Assembly: GCA_946887025.1 (NCBI GenBank)
Contig: CAMPJY010000085.1
Span: 1 to 11,469, forward strand
Length of the DNA: 11,469 nt
Origin: an uncultured Salinimicrobium sp.
GTDB taxonomy: Bacteria > Bacteroidota > Bacteroidia > Flavobacteriales > Flavobacteriaceae
Direction: 5' to 3'
The position numbers and the translations under genes are program-made. Below are positions 1 through 6,706 of the stretch, one piece after another; position 1 is the stretch's first letter, and the number at the start of each line of letters is the position of its first letter. Below the pieces are notes generated by a model. It worked only from the letters and a program-made list of their open reading frames with translations, did no database searches and was not told the origin of the DNA.

Positions 1-55
1 AGGAGCTGAAAGTAAAGCTGAGGAGCAGGGCCAGCGTGAAAAATGATTTATTCAT
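1..55 (-). CDS. 5' end of a secreted or membrane protein gene (partial)
   Basis: Only the first 18 codons lie in the window; the gene runs off the left edge. Read on the minus strand from the ATG at 55-53, the product begins MNKSFFTLALLLSFTFSS. This is a classic export signal: a lysine near the N-terminus followed by a hydrophobic stretch of about 13 residues and small serines. An AT-rich stretch (acatacaat on the minus strand) stands just before the ATG, as is usual for Bacteroidota genes without a Shine-Dalgarno sequence. The gene points the same way as the upstream carboxylase gene, 80 bases after its stop, with a CGCAGATT repeat element in between. The mature protein is not visible, so no function can be given. 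The open plus-strand frames here (ending at 46 and 83) are less convincing. Confidence 0.6.
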   Translation of the reverse strand, partial: MNKSFFTLALLLSFTFSS

Positions 56-83
56 ATTGTATGTTTTAAAAACAGCTTTGTAA

Positions 84-131
84 TTTTTCCCGCAGATTAC
101 GCAGATTATTACGCAGATTTCCGCAGATATT
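84..131 (+). repeat. CGCAGATT four-unit repeat element, copy 1
   Basis: The octamer CGCAGATT (last unit CGCAGATA) occurs at 91, 100, 112 and 122, that is with start-to-start steps of 9, 12 and 10 bases, preceded by TTTTCCCG. A second copy with the same steps and the same TTTTCCCGCAGATT beginning lies at 9012-9057 on the opposite strand. The element fills the spacer between the stop of the carboxylase gene and the next gene on that strand. It has no open frame of its own and is probably a dispersed intergenic repeat. Confidence 0.85.
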
Positions 132-135
132 TTTT

Positions 136-1764
136 CTAGGTCTGTATCACTCCCAGGTTAAAAGCTTTGGTAATAGGCGCATGATTGGCGGCTTCTATTC
201 CGGTTGAGATCCATTTGCGTGTATCCAGAGGATCGATTACAGCATCGGTCCATAATCTTGCAGCGGCGTAATAGGGGGAAGTCTGCTTGTCATACCTCGC
301 CTTGATGGTATCAAAAACCTCCTTCTCCTTTTCGGCATCCACCTTTTCCCCCTTTTTGGCAAGGGAAGCGGTTTCTATCTGTGCCAGCACTTTTGCTGCC
401 TGGGTGCCTCCCATGACTGCGAGTTCGGCGCTGGGCCATGCAAATATCAGGCGGGGATCATAGGCCTTTCCGCACATGGCGTAGTTTCCAGCCCCGTAGG
501 AATTTCCAATGATGACGGTGAACTTTGGCACCACGCTGTTGCTTACGGCATTGACCATCTTGGCGCCATCCTTAATGATTCCGCCGTGTTCACTCTTGCT
601 TCCAACCATAAACCCGGTGACATCCTGAAGGAACACCAATGGTATCTTTTTCTGATTGCAGTTGGCAATAAAACGGGTGGCCTTGTCGGCAGAATCGGAA
701 TAGATCACTCCTCCGAACTGCATCTCCTTTCTTTTGGTCTTCACGATCTTTCGCTGGTTGGCCACTATGCCCACTGCCCAACCGTCTATTCTTGCATAGC
801 CTGTAATAATGGTCTGCCCGAAACCTGCCTTGTATTCCTCAAATTCCGAGTTGTCCACCAGCCTGTGGATGATCTCCATCATATCATACTGCTCGTGCCG
901 CAGCTTGGGCAGCAACCCGTAAATTTCCTGAGGATCTTTGGCAGGTTTTTCTGAAGCTTTCCTGTTAAATCCGGCTTTATCAAAGTCGCCTATCTTGTCA
1001 ACTATGTTCTTAATGGTATCCAGCGCATCCTTGTCATCTTTGGCTTTGTAATCGGTCACTCCACTGATTTCGGTGTGGGTGGTGGCGCCTCCCAGGGTTT
1101 CGTTGTCTATGGATTCCCCAATGGCAGCTTTGACAAGATAGCTTCCTGCGAGGAAGATACTGCCCGTTTTATCAACTATCAGGGCCTCGTCGCTCATGAT
1201 GGGGAGATAAGCTCCGCCCGCTACACAACTGCCCATGACGGCAGAGATCTGGGTGATGCCCATACTGCTCATCACGGCGTTATTTCTGAAGATTCTTCCG
1301 AAGTGTTCCTTATCCGGAAAGATTTCATCCTGCATGGGAAGATAAACCCCTGCAGAATCCACCAGGTAAATGATGGGAAGCCGGTTTTCTATGGATATTT
1401 CCTGTGCCCTGAGGTTCTTTTTAGCGGTAATGGGAAACCAGGCCCCGGCCTTTACGGTGGCGTCGTTGGCAACCACTATACATTGCTTTCCCGATACTTT
1501 TCCAATTTTCACCACCACTCCGCCGCTGGGGCAGCCTCCGTGCTCCTGGTACATGCCATCGCCTGCAAAAGCGCCAATCTCAATGGCCTGCTTGGGGTCG
1601 TCCAGCAGGTATTCGATGCGCTCCCGGGCAGTCATCTTTCCTTTCTCGTGATGTTTGGCTATCCGCTTTTCCCCGCCGCCAAGTTTGATCTTCTGGAGGC
1701 GTTTCCGGAGGTCGGACAGCATAAGTTTATTGTGGTCTTCGTTTTTATTGAAAGTTAAATCCAT
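136..1764 (-). CDS. mccB: methylcrotonyl-CoA carboxylase beta (carboxyltransferase) subunit
   Basis: A 542-residue biotin-dependent acyl-CoA carboxylase beta subunit, a full length for the MCC type. It transfers the carboxyl group from carboxybiotin on a partner alpha subunit to an acyl-CoA; for MCC this is 3-methylcrotonyl-CoA in cytosolic leucine breakdown. Two crotonase-like carboxyltransferase halves are visible (about 30-270 and 290-535). The N-terminal half has TARERIEYLLD (45-55) and the oxyanion-type loop MGSCVAGGAY (177-186). The C-terminal half has FLQDVTGFMVG (378-388), GNSYGAGNYAMCG (420-432) and AWPSAELAVMGG (442-453). The FLQ-TGFMVG and GAGNY-MCG blocks match the MCC type better than propionyl-CoA carboxylase. 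The ATG at 1764 gives the expected N-terminus. No alpha subunit (biotin carboxylase/BCCP) or isovaleryl-CoA dehydrogenase is adjacent, so the partner must lie elsewhere. Substrate is inferred from motifs; another branched acyl-CoA remains possible. Confidence 0.9.
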   Translation of the reverse strand: MDLTFNKNEDHNKLMLSDLRKRLQKIKLGGGEKRIAKHHEKGKMTARERIEYLLDDPKQAIEIGAFAGDGMYQEHGGCPSGGVVVKIGKVSGKQCIVVANDATVKAGAWFPITAKKNLRAQEISIENRLPIIYLVDSAGVYLPMQDEIFPDKEHFGRIFRNNAVMSSMGITQISAVMGSCVAGGAYLPIMSDEALIVDKTGSIFLAGSYLVKAAIGESIDNETLGGATTHTEISGVTDYKAKDDKDALDTIKNIVDKIGDFDKAGFNRKASEKPAKDPQEIYGLLPKLRHEQYDMMEIIHRLVDNSEFEEYKAGFGQTIITGYARIDGWAVGIVANQRKIVKTKRKEMQFGGVIYSDSADKATRFIANCNQKKIPLVFLQDVTGFMVGSKSEHGGIIKDGAKMVNAVSNSVVPKFTVIIGNSYGAGNYAMCGKAYDPRLIFAWPSAELAVMGGTQAAKVLAQIETASLAKKGEKVDAEKEKEVFDTIKARYDKQTSPYYAAARLWTDAVIDPLDTRKWISTGIEAANHAPITKAFNLGVIQT

Positions 1765-1974
1765 GAATTTCTGTTATGTAAGTCCCGACAATTTCCCTGA
1801 GGCTCAAGGGCCAAGAGTCTTTGGCCATGCCACAATGTTAATTTCCGGATGTCTGCTAAAATACAAAAACCAAACAACTATCAGATCTTTAAAAAATCAT
1901 TTAAAAATGCGATATTTGTGCTTACTTATGCCTTACCGGATTGCATCCTGAGAAAAGGAGTTAAACGAAAGATT
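1765..1974. other. divergent promoter spacer between the carboxylase and the ettA pair
   Basis: These 210 bases separate two divergent genes and must hold promoters for both. A small perfect inverted repeat, GGCCAA-gagtct-TTGGCC, lies at 1809-1826; it has no T-run and its role is unclear. On the plus strand GATATTTG at 1911-1918 is one base from the Bacteroidota -7 consensus TAnnTTTG, but no TTG stands at the right distance upstream. On the minus strand TAACATTG (near 1837-1844) is likewise one base off. Neither is strong enough to call. An in-frame ATG at 1849 would extend the small membrane protein through this AT-rich region, but that extension looks non-coding. Confidence 0.5.
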
Positions 1975-2157
1975 ATGGGAATGATGAACAAAAATACCGT
2001 ATGCGGCTGGGCCTCCTTTGTAATGTTTCTCATAGGCGCCGCGCTGGTGCTTCTGGGAGTGCTGAAATACCCCGACTATGCCATTGGCTTCTCCACCGTG
2101 GGAATTGGTTTTTTCGCCATGTCATGGGTCTTCAACGCGCTCAAGGGCCGGATATAA
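1975..2157 (+). CDS. small two-helix membrane protein upstream of ettA (CAL67264-like)
   Basis: A 60-residue integral membrane protein of unknown function. After a short polar start (MGMMNKNTVCG) come two hydrophobic segments, about residues 12-30 and 36-54, joined by a short KYPDY turn and ending in the basic tail NALKGRI. I place the start at the ATG at 1975 because AGGAG lies at 1956-1960 (a long spacing of 14 bases) and the protein looks natural from there; ATGs at 1981 and 1984 are alternatives. The open frame back to 1849 would add a lysine- and proline-containing stretch that does not resemble the rest. From memory it resembles the short Flavobacteriia family named after Gramella forsetii CAL67264. 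Its stop is 25 bases before ettA, so the two are very likely co-transcribed. The biochemical role is not known to me. Confidence 0.8.
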   Translation: MGMMNKNTVCGWASFVMFLIGAALVLLGVLKYPDYAIGFSTVGIGFFAMSWVFNALKGRI

Positions 2158-2182
2158 TTGATAATATAAAAATACTTGGAAT

Positions 2183-3874
2183 ATGGCAGACGATAATAAA
2201 GTGATTTTCTCCATGTCAGGTTTGACCAAAACCTATCAGGGAGCCAACACACCGGTTTTAAAGAATATATATCTCAGCTTCTTCTATGGAGCCAAGATCG
2301 GGATACTCGGACTCAACGGTTCGGGGAAATCCACCCTTCTTCGGATTATAGCAGGGGTTGAAAAGAACTACCAGGGCGATGTGGTTTTCGCTCCCGGCTA
2401 CACTGTGGGACTTCTGGAACAGGAACCTGAACTGGATGATGACAAGACCGTGCTGGAAGTGGTGAAAGAAGGGGCAGCCGAGACGGTGGCTATTCTGGAA
2501 GAATACAACAAGATCAATGATATGTTCGGGCTTCCCGAAGTCTATGAAGATCCTGACAAGATGCAGAAGCTGATGGATAAGCAGGCCGAGCTGCAGGATA
2601 AGATAGATGCTTCCAACGCCTGGGAACTCGACACCAAGCTCGAGATCGCCATGGATGCCTTGCGTACTCCCGAACCCGACAAGAAGATCGGGGTGCTTTC
2701 AGGAGGGGAACGCAGAAGGGTAGCCCTGTGTCGCTTATTGCTTCAGGAGCCGGATGTGCTGCTACTTGATGAGCCTACCAACCACCTGGATGCGGAATCG
2801 GTTCATTGGCTGGAACATCACCTGCAGCAGTATAAAGGGACGGTGATCGCCGTGACTCACGACCGTTACTTCCTCGACAATGTGGCCGGATGGATCCTGG
2901 AACTGGACAGGGGAGAAGGTATTCCGTGGAAAGGGAATTACTCCTCCTGGCTGGATCAGAAATCCAAGCGTCTGGCCCAGGAGCAGAAGCAGGCAAGCAA
3001 GCGTCAGAAGACTTTGGAACGCGAACTGGAGTGGTCCAGGATGGCGCCCAAGGGAAGACAGGCCAAGCAGAAGGCCCGTCTGAACAATTACGACAAACTG
3101 CTGAGTCAGGACCAGAAACAGATGGACGAGCAGCTGGAAATATATATCCCGAACGGCCCGCGCCTTGGAACTAATGTTATTGAGGCCAAAGGGGTGAGCA
3201 AGGCTTTTGGAGACAAACTGCTTTATGAAGATCTCAACTTCAAGCTACCGCAGGCAGGAATTGTTGGTATTATTGGTCCTAATGGTGCAGGTAAGACCAC
3301 CATCTTCAAAATGATCATGGGAGAAGTGGAACCCGATAAAGGGACTTTCGAAGTAGGGGAGACCGCCAAGATAGCCTATGTGGATCAGAGTCACACCAAC
3401 CTTGATCCGGAGAAGACTATCTGGCAGAACTTCAGCGATGAGCAGGAGCTCATTCTAATGGGAGGTCGACAGGTGAATTCAAGGGCGTATCTAAGCCGCT
3501 TCAACTTCAGTGGAGGGGAGCAGAACAAAAAGGTAAGCATGCTTTCCGGAGGGGAAAGAAACCGCCTGCACCTGGCAATGACACTTAAGGAAGAAGGTAA
3601 CGTGCTGTTGCTGGATGAGCCTACCAACGACCTTGACGTGAACACGCTTCGGGCCCTGGAAGAAGGTCTGGACAACTTCGCAGGCTGTGCCGTGATCATT
3701 TCCCACGACCGCTGGTTCATGGACAGGGTATGTACCCATATCCTGGCTTTTGAAGGGGATTCGCAGGTGTATTTCTTTGAAGGAAGTTTTTCCGATTATG
3801 AGGAGAACAAAAAGAAACGCCTGGGCGGAGACCTGATGCCTAAGAGAATTAAATATAAGAAACTGGTGAGATAA
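2183..3874 (+). CDS. ettA: energy-dependent translational throttle protein EttA (ABC-F ATPase)
   Basis: A 563-residue soluble ABC-F protein, close to the 555 residues of the E. coli enzyme. EttA binds the ribosomal E site and gates the first elongation steps according to the ATP/ADP ratio. Two ABC domains in tandem are complete. ABC1 has Walker A GLNGSGKST (43-51), signature LSGGE (172-176), Walker B LLLDEPTNHLD (193-203) with catalytic E197, and switch H226. ABC2 has GPNGAGKTT (365-373), LSGGE (454-458), LLLDEPTNDLD (475-485) with E479, and H508. The insertion at about 95-145 fits the arm subdomain. The basic, lysine/arginine-rich linker at about 255-315 fits the P-site tRNA-interacting motif. 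No transmembrane segments are present. The start at 2183 (MADDNKVIFSMSGLTK) gives the usual short lead before ABC1. It follows the small membrane gene by 25 bases and ends at a convergent terminator. Assignment to EttA over other ABC-F members rests on overall pattern and the arm. Confidence 0.93.
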   Translation: MADDNKVIFSMSGLTKTYQGANTPVLKNIYLSFFYGAKIGILGLNGSGKSTLLRIIAGVEKNYQGDVVFAPGYTVGLLEQEPELDDDKTVLEVVKEGAAETVAILEEYNKINDMFGLPEVYEDPDKMQKLMDKQAELQDKIDASNAWELDTKLEIAMDALRTPEPDKKIGVLSGGERRRVALCRLLLQEPDVLLLDEPTNHLDAESVHWLEHHLQQYKGTVIAVTHDRYFLDNVAGWILELDRGEGIPWKGNYSSWLDQKSKRLAQEQKQASKRQKTLERELEWSRMAPKGRQAKQKARLNNYDKLLSQDQKQMDEQLEIYIPNGPRLGTNVIEAKGVSKAFGDKLLYEDLNFKLPQAGIVGIIGPNGAGKTTIFKMIMGEVEPDKGTFEVGETAKIAYVDQSHTNLDPEKTIWQNFSDEQELILMGGRQVNSRAYLSRFNFSGGEQNKKVSMLSGGERNRLHLAMTLKEEGNVLLLDEPTNDLDVNTLRALEEGLDNFAGCAVIISHDRWFMDRVCTHILAFEGDSQVYFFEGSFSDYEENKKKRLGGDLMPKRIKYKKLVR

Positions 3875-3879
3875 CAGAC

Positions 3880-3912
3880 AGACCTGACAAGTTCTAAAAA
3901 ACTGTCAGATCT
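3880..3912. terminator. bidirectional terminator between convergent ettA and helicase genes
   Basis: The whole 38-base gap between the two stop codons is taken up by one hairpin. The inner arms CTGACAAGTT (3884-3893) and AACTGTCAG (3900-3908) pair with a single bulged base around an A-rich loop. After one mismatch the stem continues with AGA (3880-3882) against TCT (3910-3912). The A-run on the loop side and its complement suit termination in both directions, as expected between convergent genes. Confidence 0.7.
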
Positions 3913-5151
3913 CTAATACCACCTTTTCTTTTTAGCCTTGGAGCCGGAACCTTTCCGGCTCTTTTTGTGTTTGCTGCCTTTGGAAGTGTGTTTCACCGGC
4001 TCAGTTTGCGGATCTATGTTAAAAGGATGCTCCGCAACTAGAGGGATCTTTTCTCCGGTCAGCTTTTCTATACTCTTTAGATGGTATTTCTCTTCCGGAC
4101 TGCAGAAAGCCATGGAGAGCCCGCTTTTCCCCGCCCTTCCTGTACGGCCAATACGGTGAATGTAATTTTCCGACTGCCCCGGAAGATCGAAATTCACCAC
4201 AGCATCCAAACCTTCAATGTCAAGCCCTCTGGCTGCAACATCGGTGGCTACAAGAATCTTTATCTCCCCAGATTTAAAGGAGTTCAGGACACTCTGCCGG
4301 GCACTCTGGGATCTGTCCCCGTGAAGTTCCCCTACCTTATAACCGCTTGCGGATAAGGATTCCACACTTTTCTCCACCCCGTATTTCGTCTTCCTAAATA
4401 TCAGTACCGATATATCTTTTAAAGAATTCTCCAGTAGGTGCAGCAGGAGCGCATTCTTGTTTTCCTTGCCCACCATAAAGAGCTGCTGTTCGATGGACTC
4501 GGAAGCCGTGGCGCTGGGAGCCACTTCAATAGTCACGGCAGCGCTCATGAAAGTATTTGCCAGTTCCTGTACCTTTGGGGGGATGGTAGCTGAAAAAAGC
4601 AGGCGTTGCTCAATATTTGTCGCCAGCTTCAGGACTTTCCTCACATCTTCGAAGAACCCCATCTCCAGCATCAGGTCCGCCTCATCCAGGACGAGGATCC
4701 TGATTTCCTCCAGTTTTACCACCCCCTGCTTACGAAGGTCCATCAGCCTTCCCGGAGTGGCTACCAGGATGTCTATGCCTTTTTTGAGTGCGTCGATCTG
4801 CGGCTGCATGGAGGCTCCTCCAAAAACTACCGCCGATTTCAGGTTGGTGAATTTTTCGTAATCCTGGAAATCCTGATTTATCTGTACCGCCAGTTCCCTG
4901 GTGGGGCAGATGATCAATGCCTGAATGGTCTTGGGGGCTTTGGAGGTCCCTATCTTTTTATGCAATAAGTTGACTATAGGAATGGCATAGGCCCCTGTTT
5001 TTCCTGTCCCGGTCTGGGCACAGCCCACCACGTCATTCCGTCGCAGGACCTCGGGTATTACCCGCTCCTGGATGGGGGTGGCGGTGGTATGGCCTTTGGT
5101 GAAAATTCCTTTCTGAATGGCCTTGGAAAGGGAGAGGTCTTCGAATAACAT
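3913..5151 (-). CDS. DEAD-box ATP-dependent RNA helicase (RhlE-like)
   Basis: A 412-residue DEAD-box helicase that unwinds short RNA duplexes using ATP, probably in ribosome assembly or RNA turnover. All core motifs are present in order: Q motif with TPIQ (25-28), motif I AQTGTGKT (45-52), PTRELA (83-88), GG (111-112), TPGR (132-135), DEAD (156-159), SAT (187-189), HGDRSQSAR (277-285), ATDVAARGLD (302-311) and HRIGRTGR (332-339). A basic tail, about 385-412, rich in lysine, serine and glycine, probably binds RNA non-specifically, as in RhlE/SrmB-like proteins. The start at 5151 gives the normal MLFEDLSLS opening. A perfect -7 element stands just upstream, so the gene is likely transcribed separately from the lipoprotein gene behind it, from which it is split by a four-hairpin array. 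The exact subfamily and target RNA cannot be told from the sequence. Confidence 0.92.
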   Translation of the reverse strand: MLFEDLSLSKAIQKGIFTKGHTTATPIQERVIPEVLRRNDVVGCAQTGTGKTGAYAIPIVNLLHKKIGTSKAPKTIQALIICPTRELAVQINQDFQDYEKFTNLKSAVVFGGASMQPQIDALKKGIDILVATPGRLMDLRKQGVVKLEEIRILVLDEADLMLEMGFFEDVRKVLKLATNIEQRLLFSATIPPKVQELANTFMSAAVTIEVAPSATASESIEQQLFMVGKENKNALLLHLLENSLKDISVLIFRKTKYGVEKSVESLSASGYKVGELHGDRSQSARQSVLNSFKSGEIKILVATDVAARGLDIEGLDAVVNFDLPGQSENYIHRIGRTGRAGKSGLSMAFCSPEEKYHLKSIEKLTGEKIPLVAEHPFNIDPQTEPVKHTSKGSKHKKSRKGSGSKAKKKRWY

Positions 5152-5168
5152 AGGTGTGGATTATTTGG

Positions 5169-5176
5169 CAAAGGTA
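5169..5176 (-). promoter_or_regulatory. -7 element of the helicase promoter
   Basis: On the minus strand this reads TACCTTTG, a perfect match to the Bacteroidota -7 consensus TAnnTTTG. It stands 17 bases before the helicase ATG, implying a very short leader. The matching -33 position (about 5196-5199 on the plus strand) falls inside the first hairpin of the neighbouring array, and no clear TTG is present there. The call is from consensus only. Confidence 0.6.
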
Positions 5177-5189
5177 TGAAATCTTCTTA

Positions 5190-5304
5190 CGGGAATCTGG
5201 AGATTCCCGCCCGGTTGCGCCAGGATCTGGAGATCCTGGCGCAGCAGCTTCGCTGGTCCAAATCTCCAGATTTGGACCCATCGGGTGGCGATCTCCAGAT
5301 CGCC
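5190..5304. repeat. array of four perfect hairpins with a shared ATCTGGAGAT core
   Basis: Four perfect inverted repeats with 2-base loops follow one another in the 180-base spacer between the lipoprotein and helicase genes. H1 (5190-5209) has 9-bp arms starting CGGGAATCT. H2 (5216-5243) has 13-bp arms starting TGCGCCAGGATCT. H3 (5255-5278) has 11-bp arms starting GGTCCAAATCT. H4 (5287-5304) has 8-bp arms GGCGATCT. All share the core ATCT-SS-AGAT; the loop is GG in H1 and H2 and CC in H3 and H4. The outer stems differ completely between hairpins, yet each is fully self-complementary. Two short stems lie in the linkers: CAGC-ttc-GCTG (5245-5255) and ACCC-atc-GGGT (5276-5286). The array could end transcripts from the lipoprotein gene or belong to a REP-type repeat family; neither can be proved here. 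Confidence 0.9.
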
Positions 5305-5331
5305 GTTTTAAAGGACTTTGTGAAACCGGCT

Positions 5332-6135
5332 TTACTCCTCCTCAGGATACCACTCCAGCATCACCACCTCAATATCCTTATTCCCCTCATTCACCAGCTG
5401 CTTGAATTTTTCCACATCAGCCATGCCATCGGATCCCCGGAAGTGGTATGGATATACTTTTCGCGGCGCAAATTCCAGGACCGCATCTGCAGCGCTTTCC
5501 ACGGTCATGGTATACGGAAGGTTCATGGGAATGAAGGCGATATCTATATCCTCAAGCGCCCGCATTTCAGGAATGTCCTCGGTGTCGCCTGCTATATAAA
5601 TCCGGGTGCCGTTCTTTTCGAGCACATAGCCATTCCCCCGGCCTTTTTCATGAAACTGCTTGGCTTCTTCCCGCAGATTATACATGGGAATAGCCTCGAT
5701 GGAAATCCCCTGCTCATCAAGTGTATCGCCATTGGCCAGGATACTGATGTTCTGCTGAAGTGAATCCGAAAGCTGATCGTTTACCGCCTGTGGGGCAATG
5801 ATCGGGGTGTCCCCCAGCTCCAGGGCCTGAAGCGTTTCTGCATTAAGGTGATCTCCGTGGATATCGGTGATCAGAACCAGATCCGGTGCATCCATTCCGT
5901 CAAAAGCCTCCGCCCCTCCCGTGGGGTCCAGGTAGATGGTGGTGGTGTCAATACTGATCACTGCCGTGGCATGGGTTATGGGTTCAATCTCCACCAGGGC
6001 AGAATCCTTTTCCTGGGCCACCAGGCTATCGTTCACCGAGGCGGCGTTTTCAATGCCGGAATCGTTGTTTTTACCGTCCGATTTGCAGCTGAAGATCAGC
6101 AGGCAGGTTATCAAAAGCGTAAGAATAGGTCTCAT
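5332..6135 (-). CDS. metallo-beta-lactamase-fold hydrolase, putative lipoprotein
   Basis: A 267-residue MBL-fold protein of the broad COG2220/UlaG-like group, substrate unknown. The N-terminus MRPILTLLITCLLIFSCKS is a lipoprotein signal peptide with the lipobox cysteine at 17. A Ser/Asp/Asn-rich linker to about residue 45 would hold the domain off the membrane. The catalytic domain carries LITDIHGDHL (88-97), a conserved HEKGRGNGY segment (162-170), IAGDTED (181-187) and YPYHFRGSD (228-236). These supply likely metal ligands H93, D95, H96, H162, D184 and H231. The usual first histidine of HxHxDH is an aspartate (D91), which may be normal for this subgroup. The start at 6135 follows from the signal peptide. 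The next gene on the strand is the helicase, beyond the hairpin array. Periplasmic or outer-membrane location is inferred from the signal. Confidence 0.85.
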   Translation of the reverse strand: MRPILTLLITCLLIFSCKSDGKNNDSGIENAASVNDSLVAQEKDSALVEIEPITHATAVISIDTTTIYLDPTGGAEAFDGMDAPDLVLITDIHGDHLNAETLQALELGDTPIIAPQAVNDQLSDSLQQNISILANGDTLDEQGISIEAIPMYNLREEAKQFHEKGRGNGYVLEKNGTRIYIAGDTEDIPEMRALEDIDIAFIPMNLPYTMTVESAADAVLEFAPRKVYPYHFRGSDGMADVEKFKQLVNEGNKDIEVVMLEWYPEEE

Positions 6136-6151
6136 AATCAGAAGTTTTACC

Positions 6152-6159
6152 TAAAATTA
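6152..6159 (-). promoter_or_regulatory. possible -7 element of the MBL lipoprotein gene
   Basis: On the minus strand this reads TAATTTTA, one base away from TAnnTTTG, and lies 16 bases before the ATG. No TTG is found at the proper -33 distance; the nearest (TTGTTAAA) is only 11 bases away. It is a weak candidate within the 63-base gap after the GNAT gene, and read-through from the hut operon is an alternative. Confidence 0.3.
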
Positions 6160-6198
6160 CGCATTTTTAACAACTGCTCCGAAGCTTTTATGTTTATT

Positions 6199-6672
6199 TT
6201 ATGAAAGACTGCATCTCATTTTTATGTCCCCGCGGGCGTAAGGATTGTCCTCCTCGATCTCGGTCTCTTCAAATCCATATTTTATATAGAGATATATGGC
6301 GTTTTCCAGCTTACGGTTGGAATAAAGGATCAGGTCTTTCCAGCCTTGTTCCCTGGCAAAATCTATGGAATGCTTCAGCAGTTTCTGACCTATCTTCTGG
6401 CCCTGGTACATGGGCGTGACTGCCATCTTGCTCAGCTCATAGCTGTTGTCGGACAGTTTGATCAGGGCCACAGTGCCGACGATCTCCCCATCAAGCCTTG
6501 CAAAGAAGATATGCCCTCCCGGCTCCAGGATATATTTTTCAGGATTCCCCAGCACCTCTTCATCGCGAGGCTCTACGTAAAAGTATTTTTCCAGCCAGGC
6601 GATGTTCAGCTGCTTAAAATCCTCCGAATAGGCAGGGGAGTAGGGGATGATCTCTATTTCTTTCTTTTTCAT
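6199..6672 (-). CDS. GNAT family N-acetyltransferase
   Basis: A 157-residue single-domain GNAT acetyltransferase, which would move an acetyl group from acetyl-CoA to an amine that cannot be named from the sequence. The acetyl-CoA binding motif A is visible as MAVTPMYQGQKIGQKLL (83-99), with the Q-G-x-x-G pyrophosphate loop at 90-95. Motif B is seen in LYSNRKLENAIYLYIKYGF (116-134), where the NAxxLYxKxGF-like pattern is typical. The domain spans most of the protein. The start at 6672 (MKKKEIEIIPYS) is the only sensible one. It begins 34 bases after hutG on the same strand, so it probably shares the hut transcript. A role in histidine or glutamate breakdown is possible but unproven; many GNAT genes travel with unrelated neighbours. 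Confidence 0.85.
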   Translation of the reverse strand: MKKKEIEIIPYSPAYSEDFKQLNIAWLEKYFYVEPRDEEVLGNPEKYILEPGGHIFFARLDGEIVGTVALIKLSDNSYELSKMAVTPMYQGQKIGQKLLKHSIDFAREQGWKDLILYSNRKLENAIYLYIKYGFEETEIEEDNPYARGDIKMRCSLS

Positions 6673-6706
6673 TTTTTTTGATTAAATCTAACTTAAATAC
6701 CACTGG

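Noticed and set aside
2..83. Plus-strand frames at the left edge (ending at 46 and 83) as the tail of an upstream gene
   Set aside because: The minus strand over the same bases gives a clean start codon and signal peptide, which is the better explanation.
1075..1758. Long plus-strand open frame (227 codons) opposite the carboxylase gene
   Set aside because: It lies wholly antisense to a gene with intact family motifs, and its product resembles nothing and has a shadow-like composition. Other antisense frames in the window were dismissed for the same reason.
1809..1826. Inverted repeat GGCCAA/TTGGCC as a terminator
   Set aside because: It lies between the starts of divergent genes, has no T-run, and its 6-bp stem is within reach of chance.
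1849..1974. N-terminal extension of the small membrane protein from the ATG at 1849
   Set aside because: The added 42 codons are AT-rich and lack any family-like character; the AGGAG at 1956-1960 and natural two-helix product favour the start at 1975.
5169..5304. Hairpin array as an IS end or integrated mobile element
   Set aside because: No transposase, target-site duplication or element-length inverted repeats are present in the window; only a non-coding array is seen.
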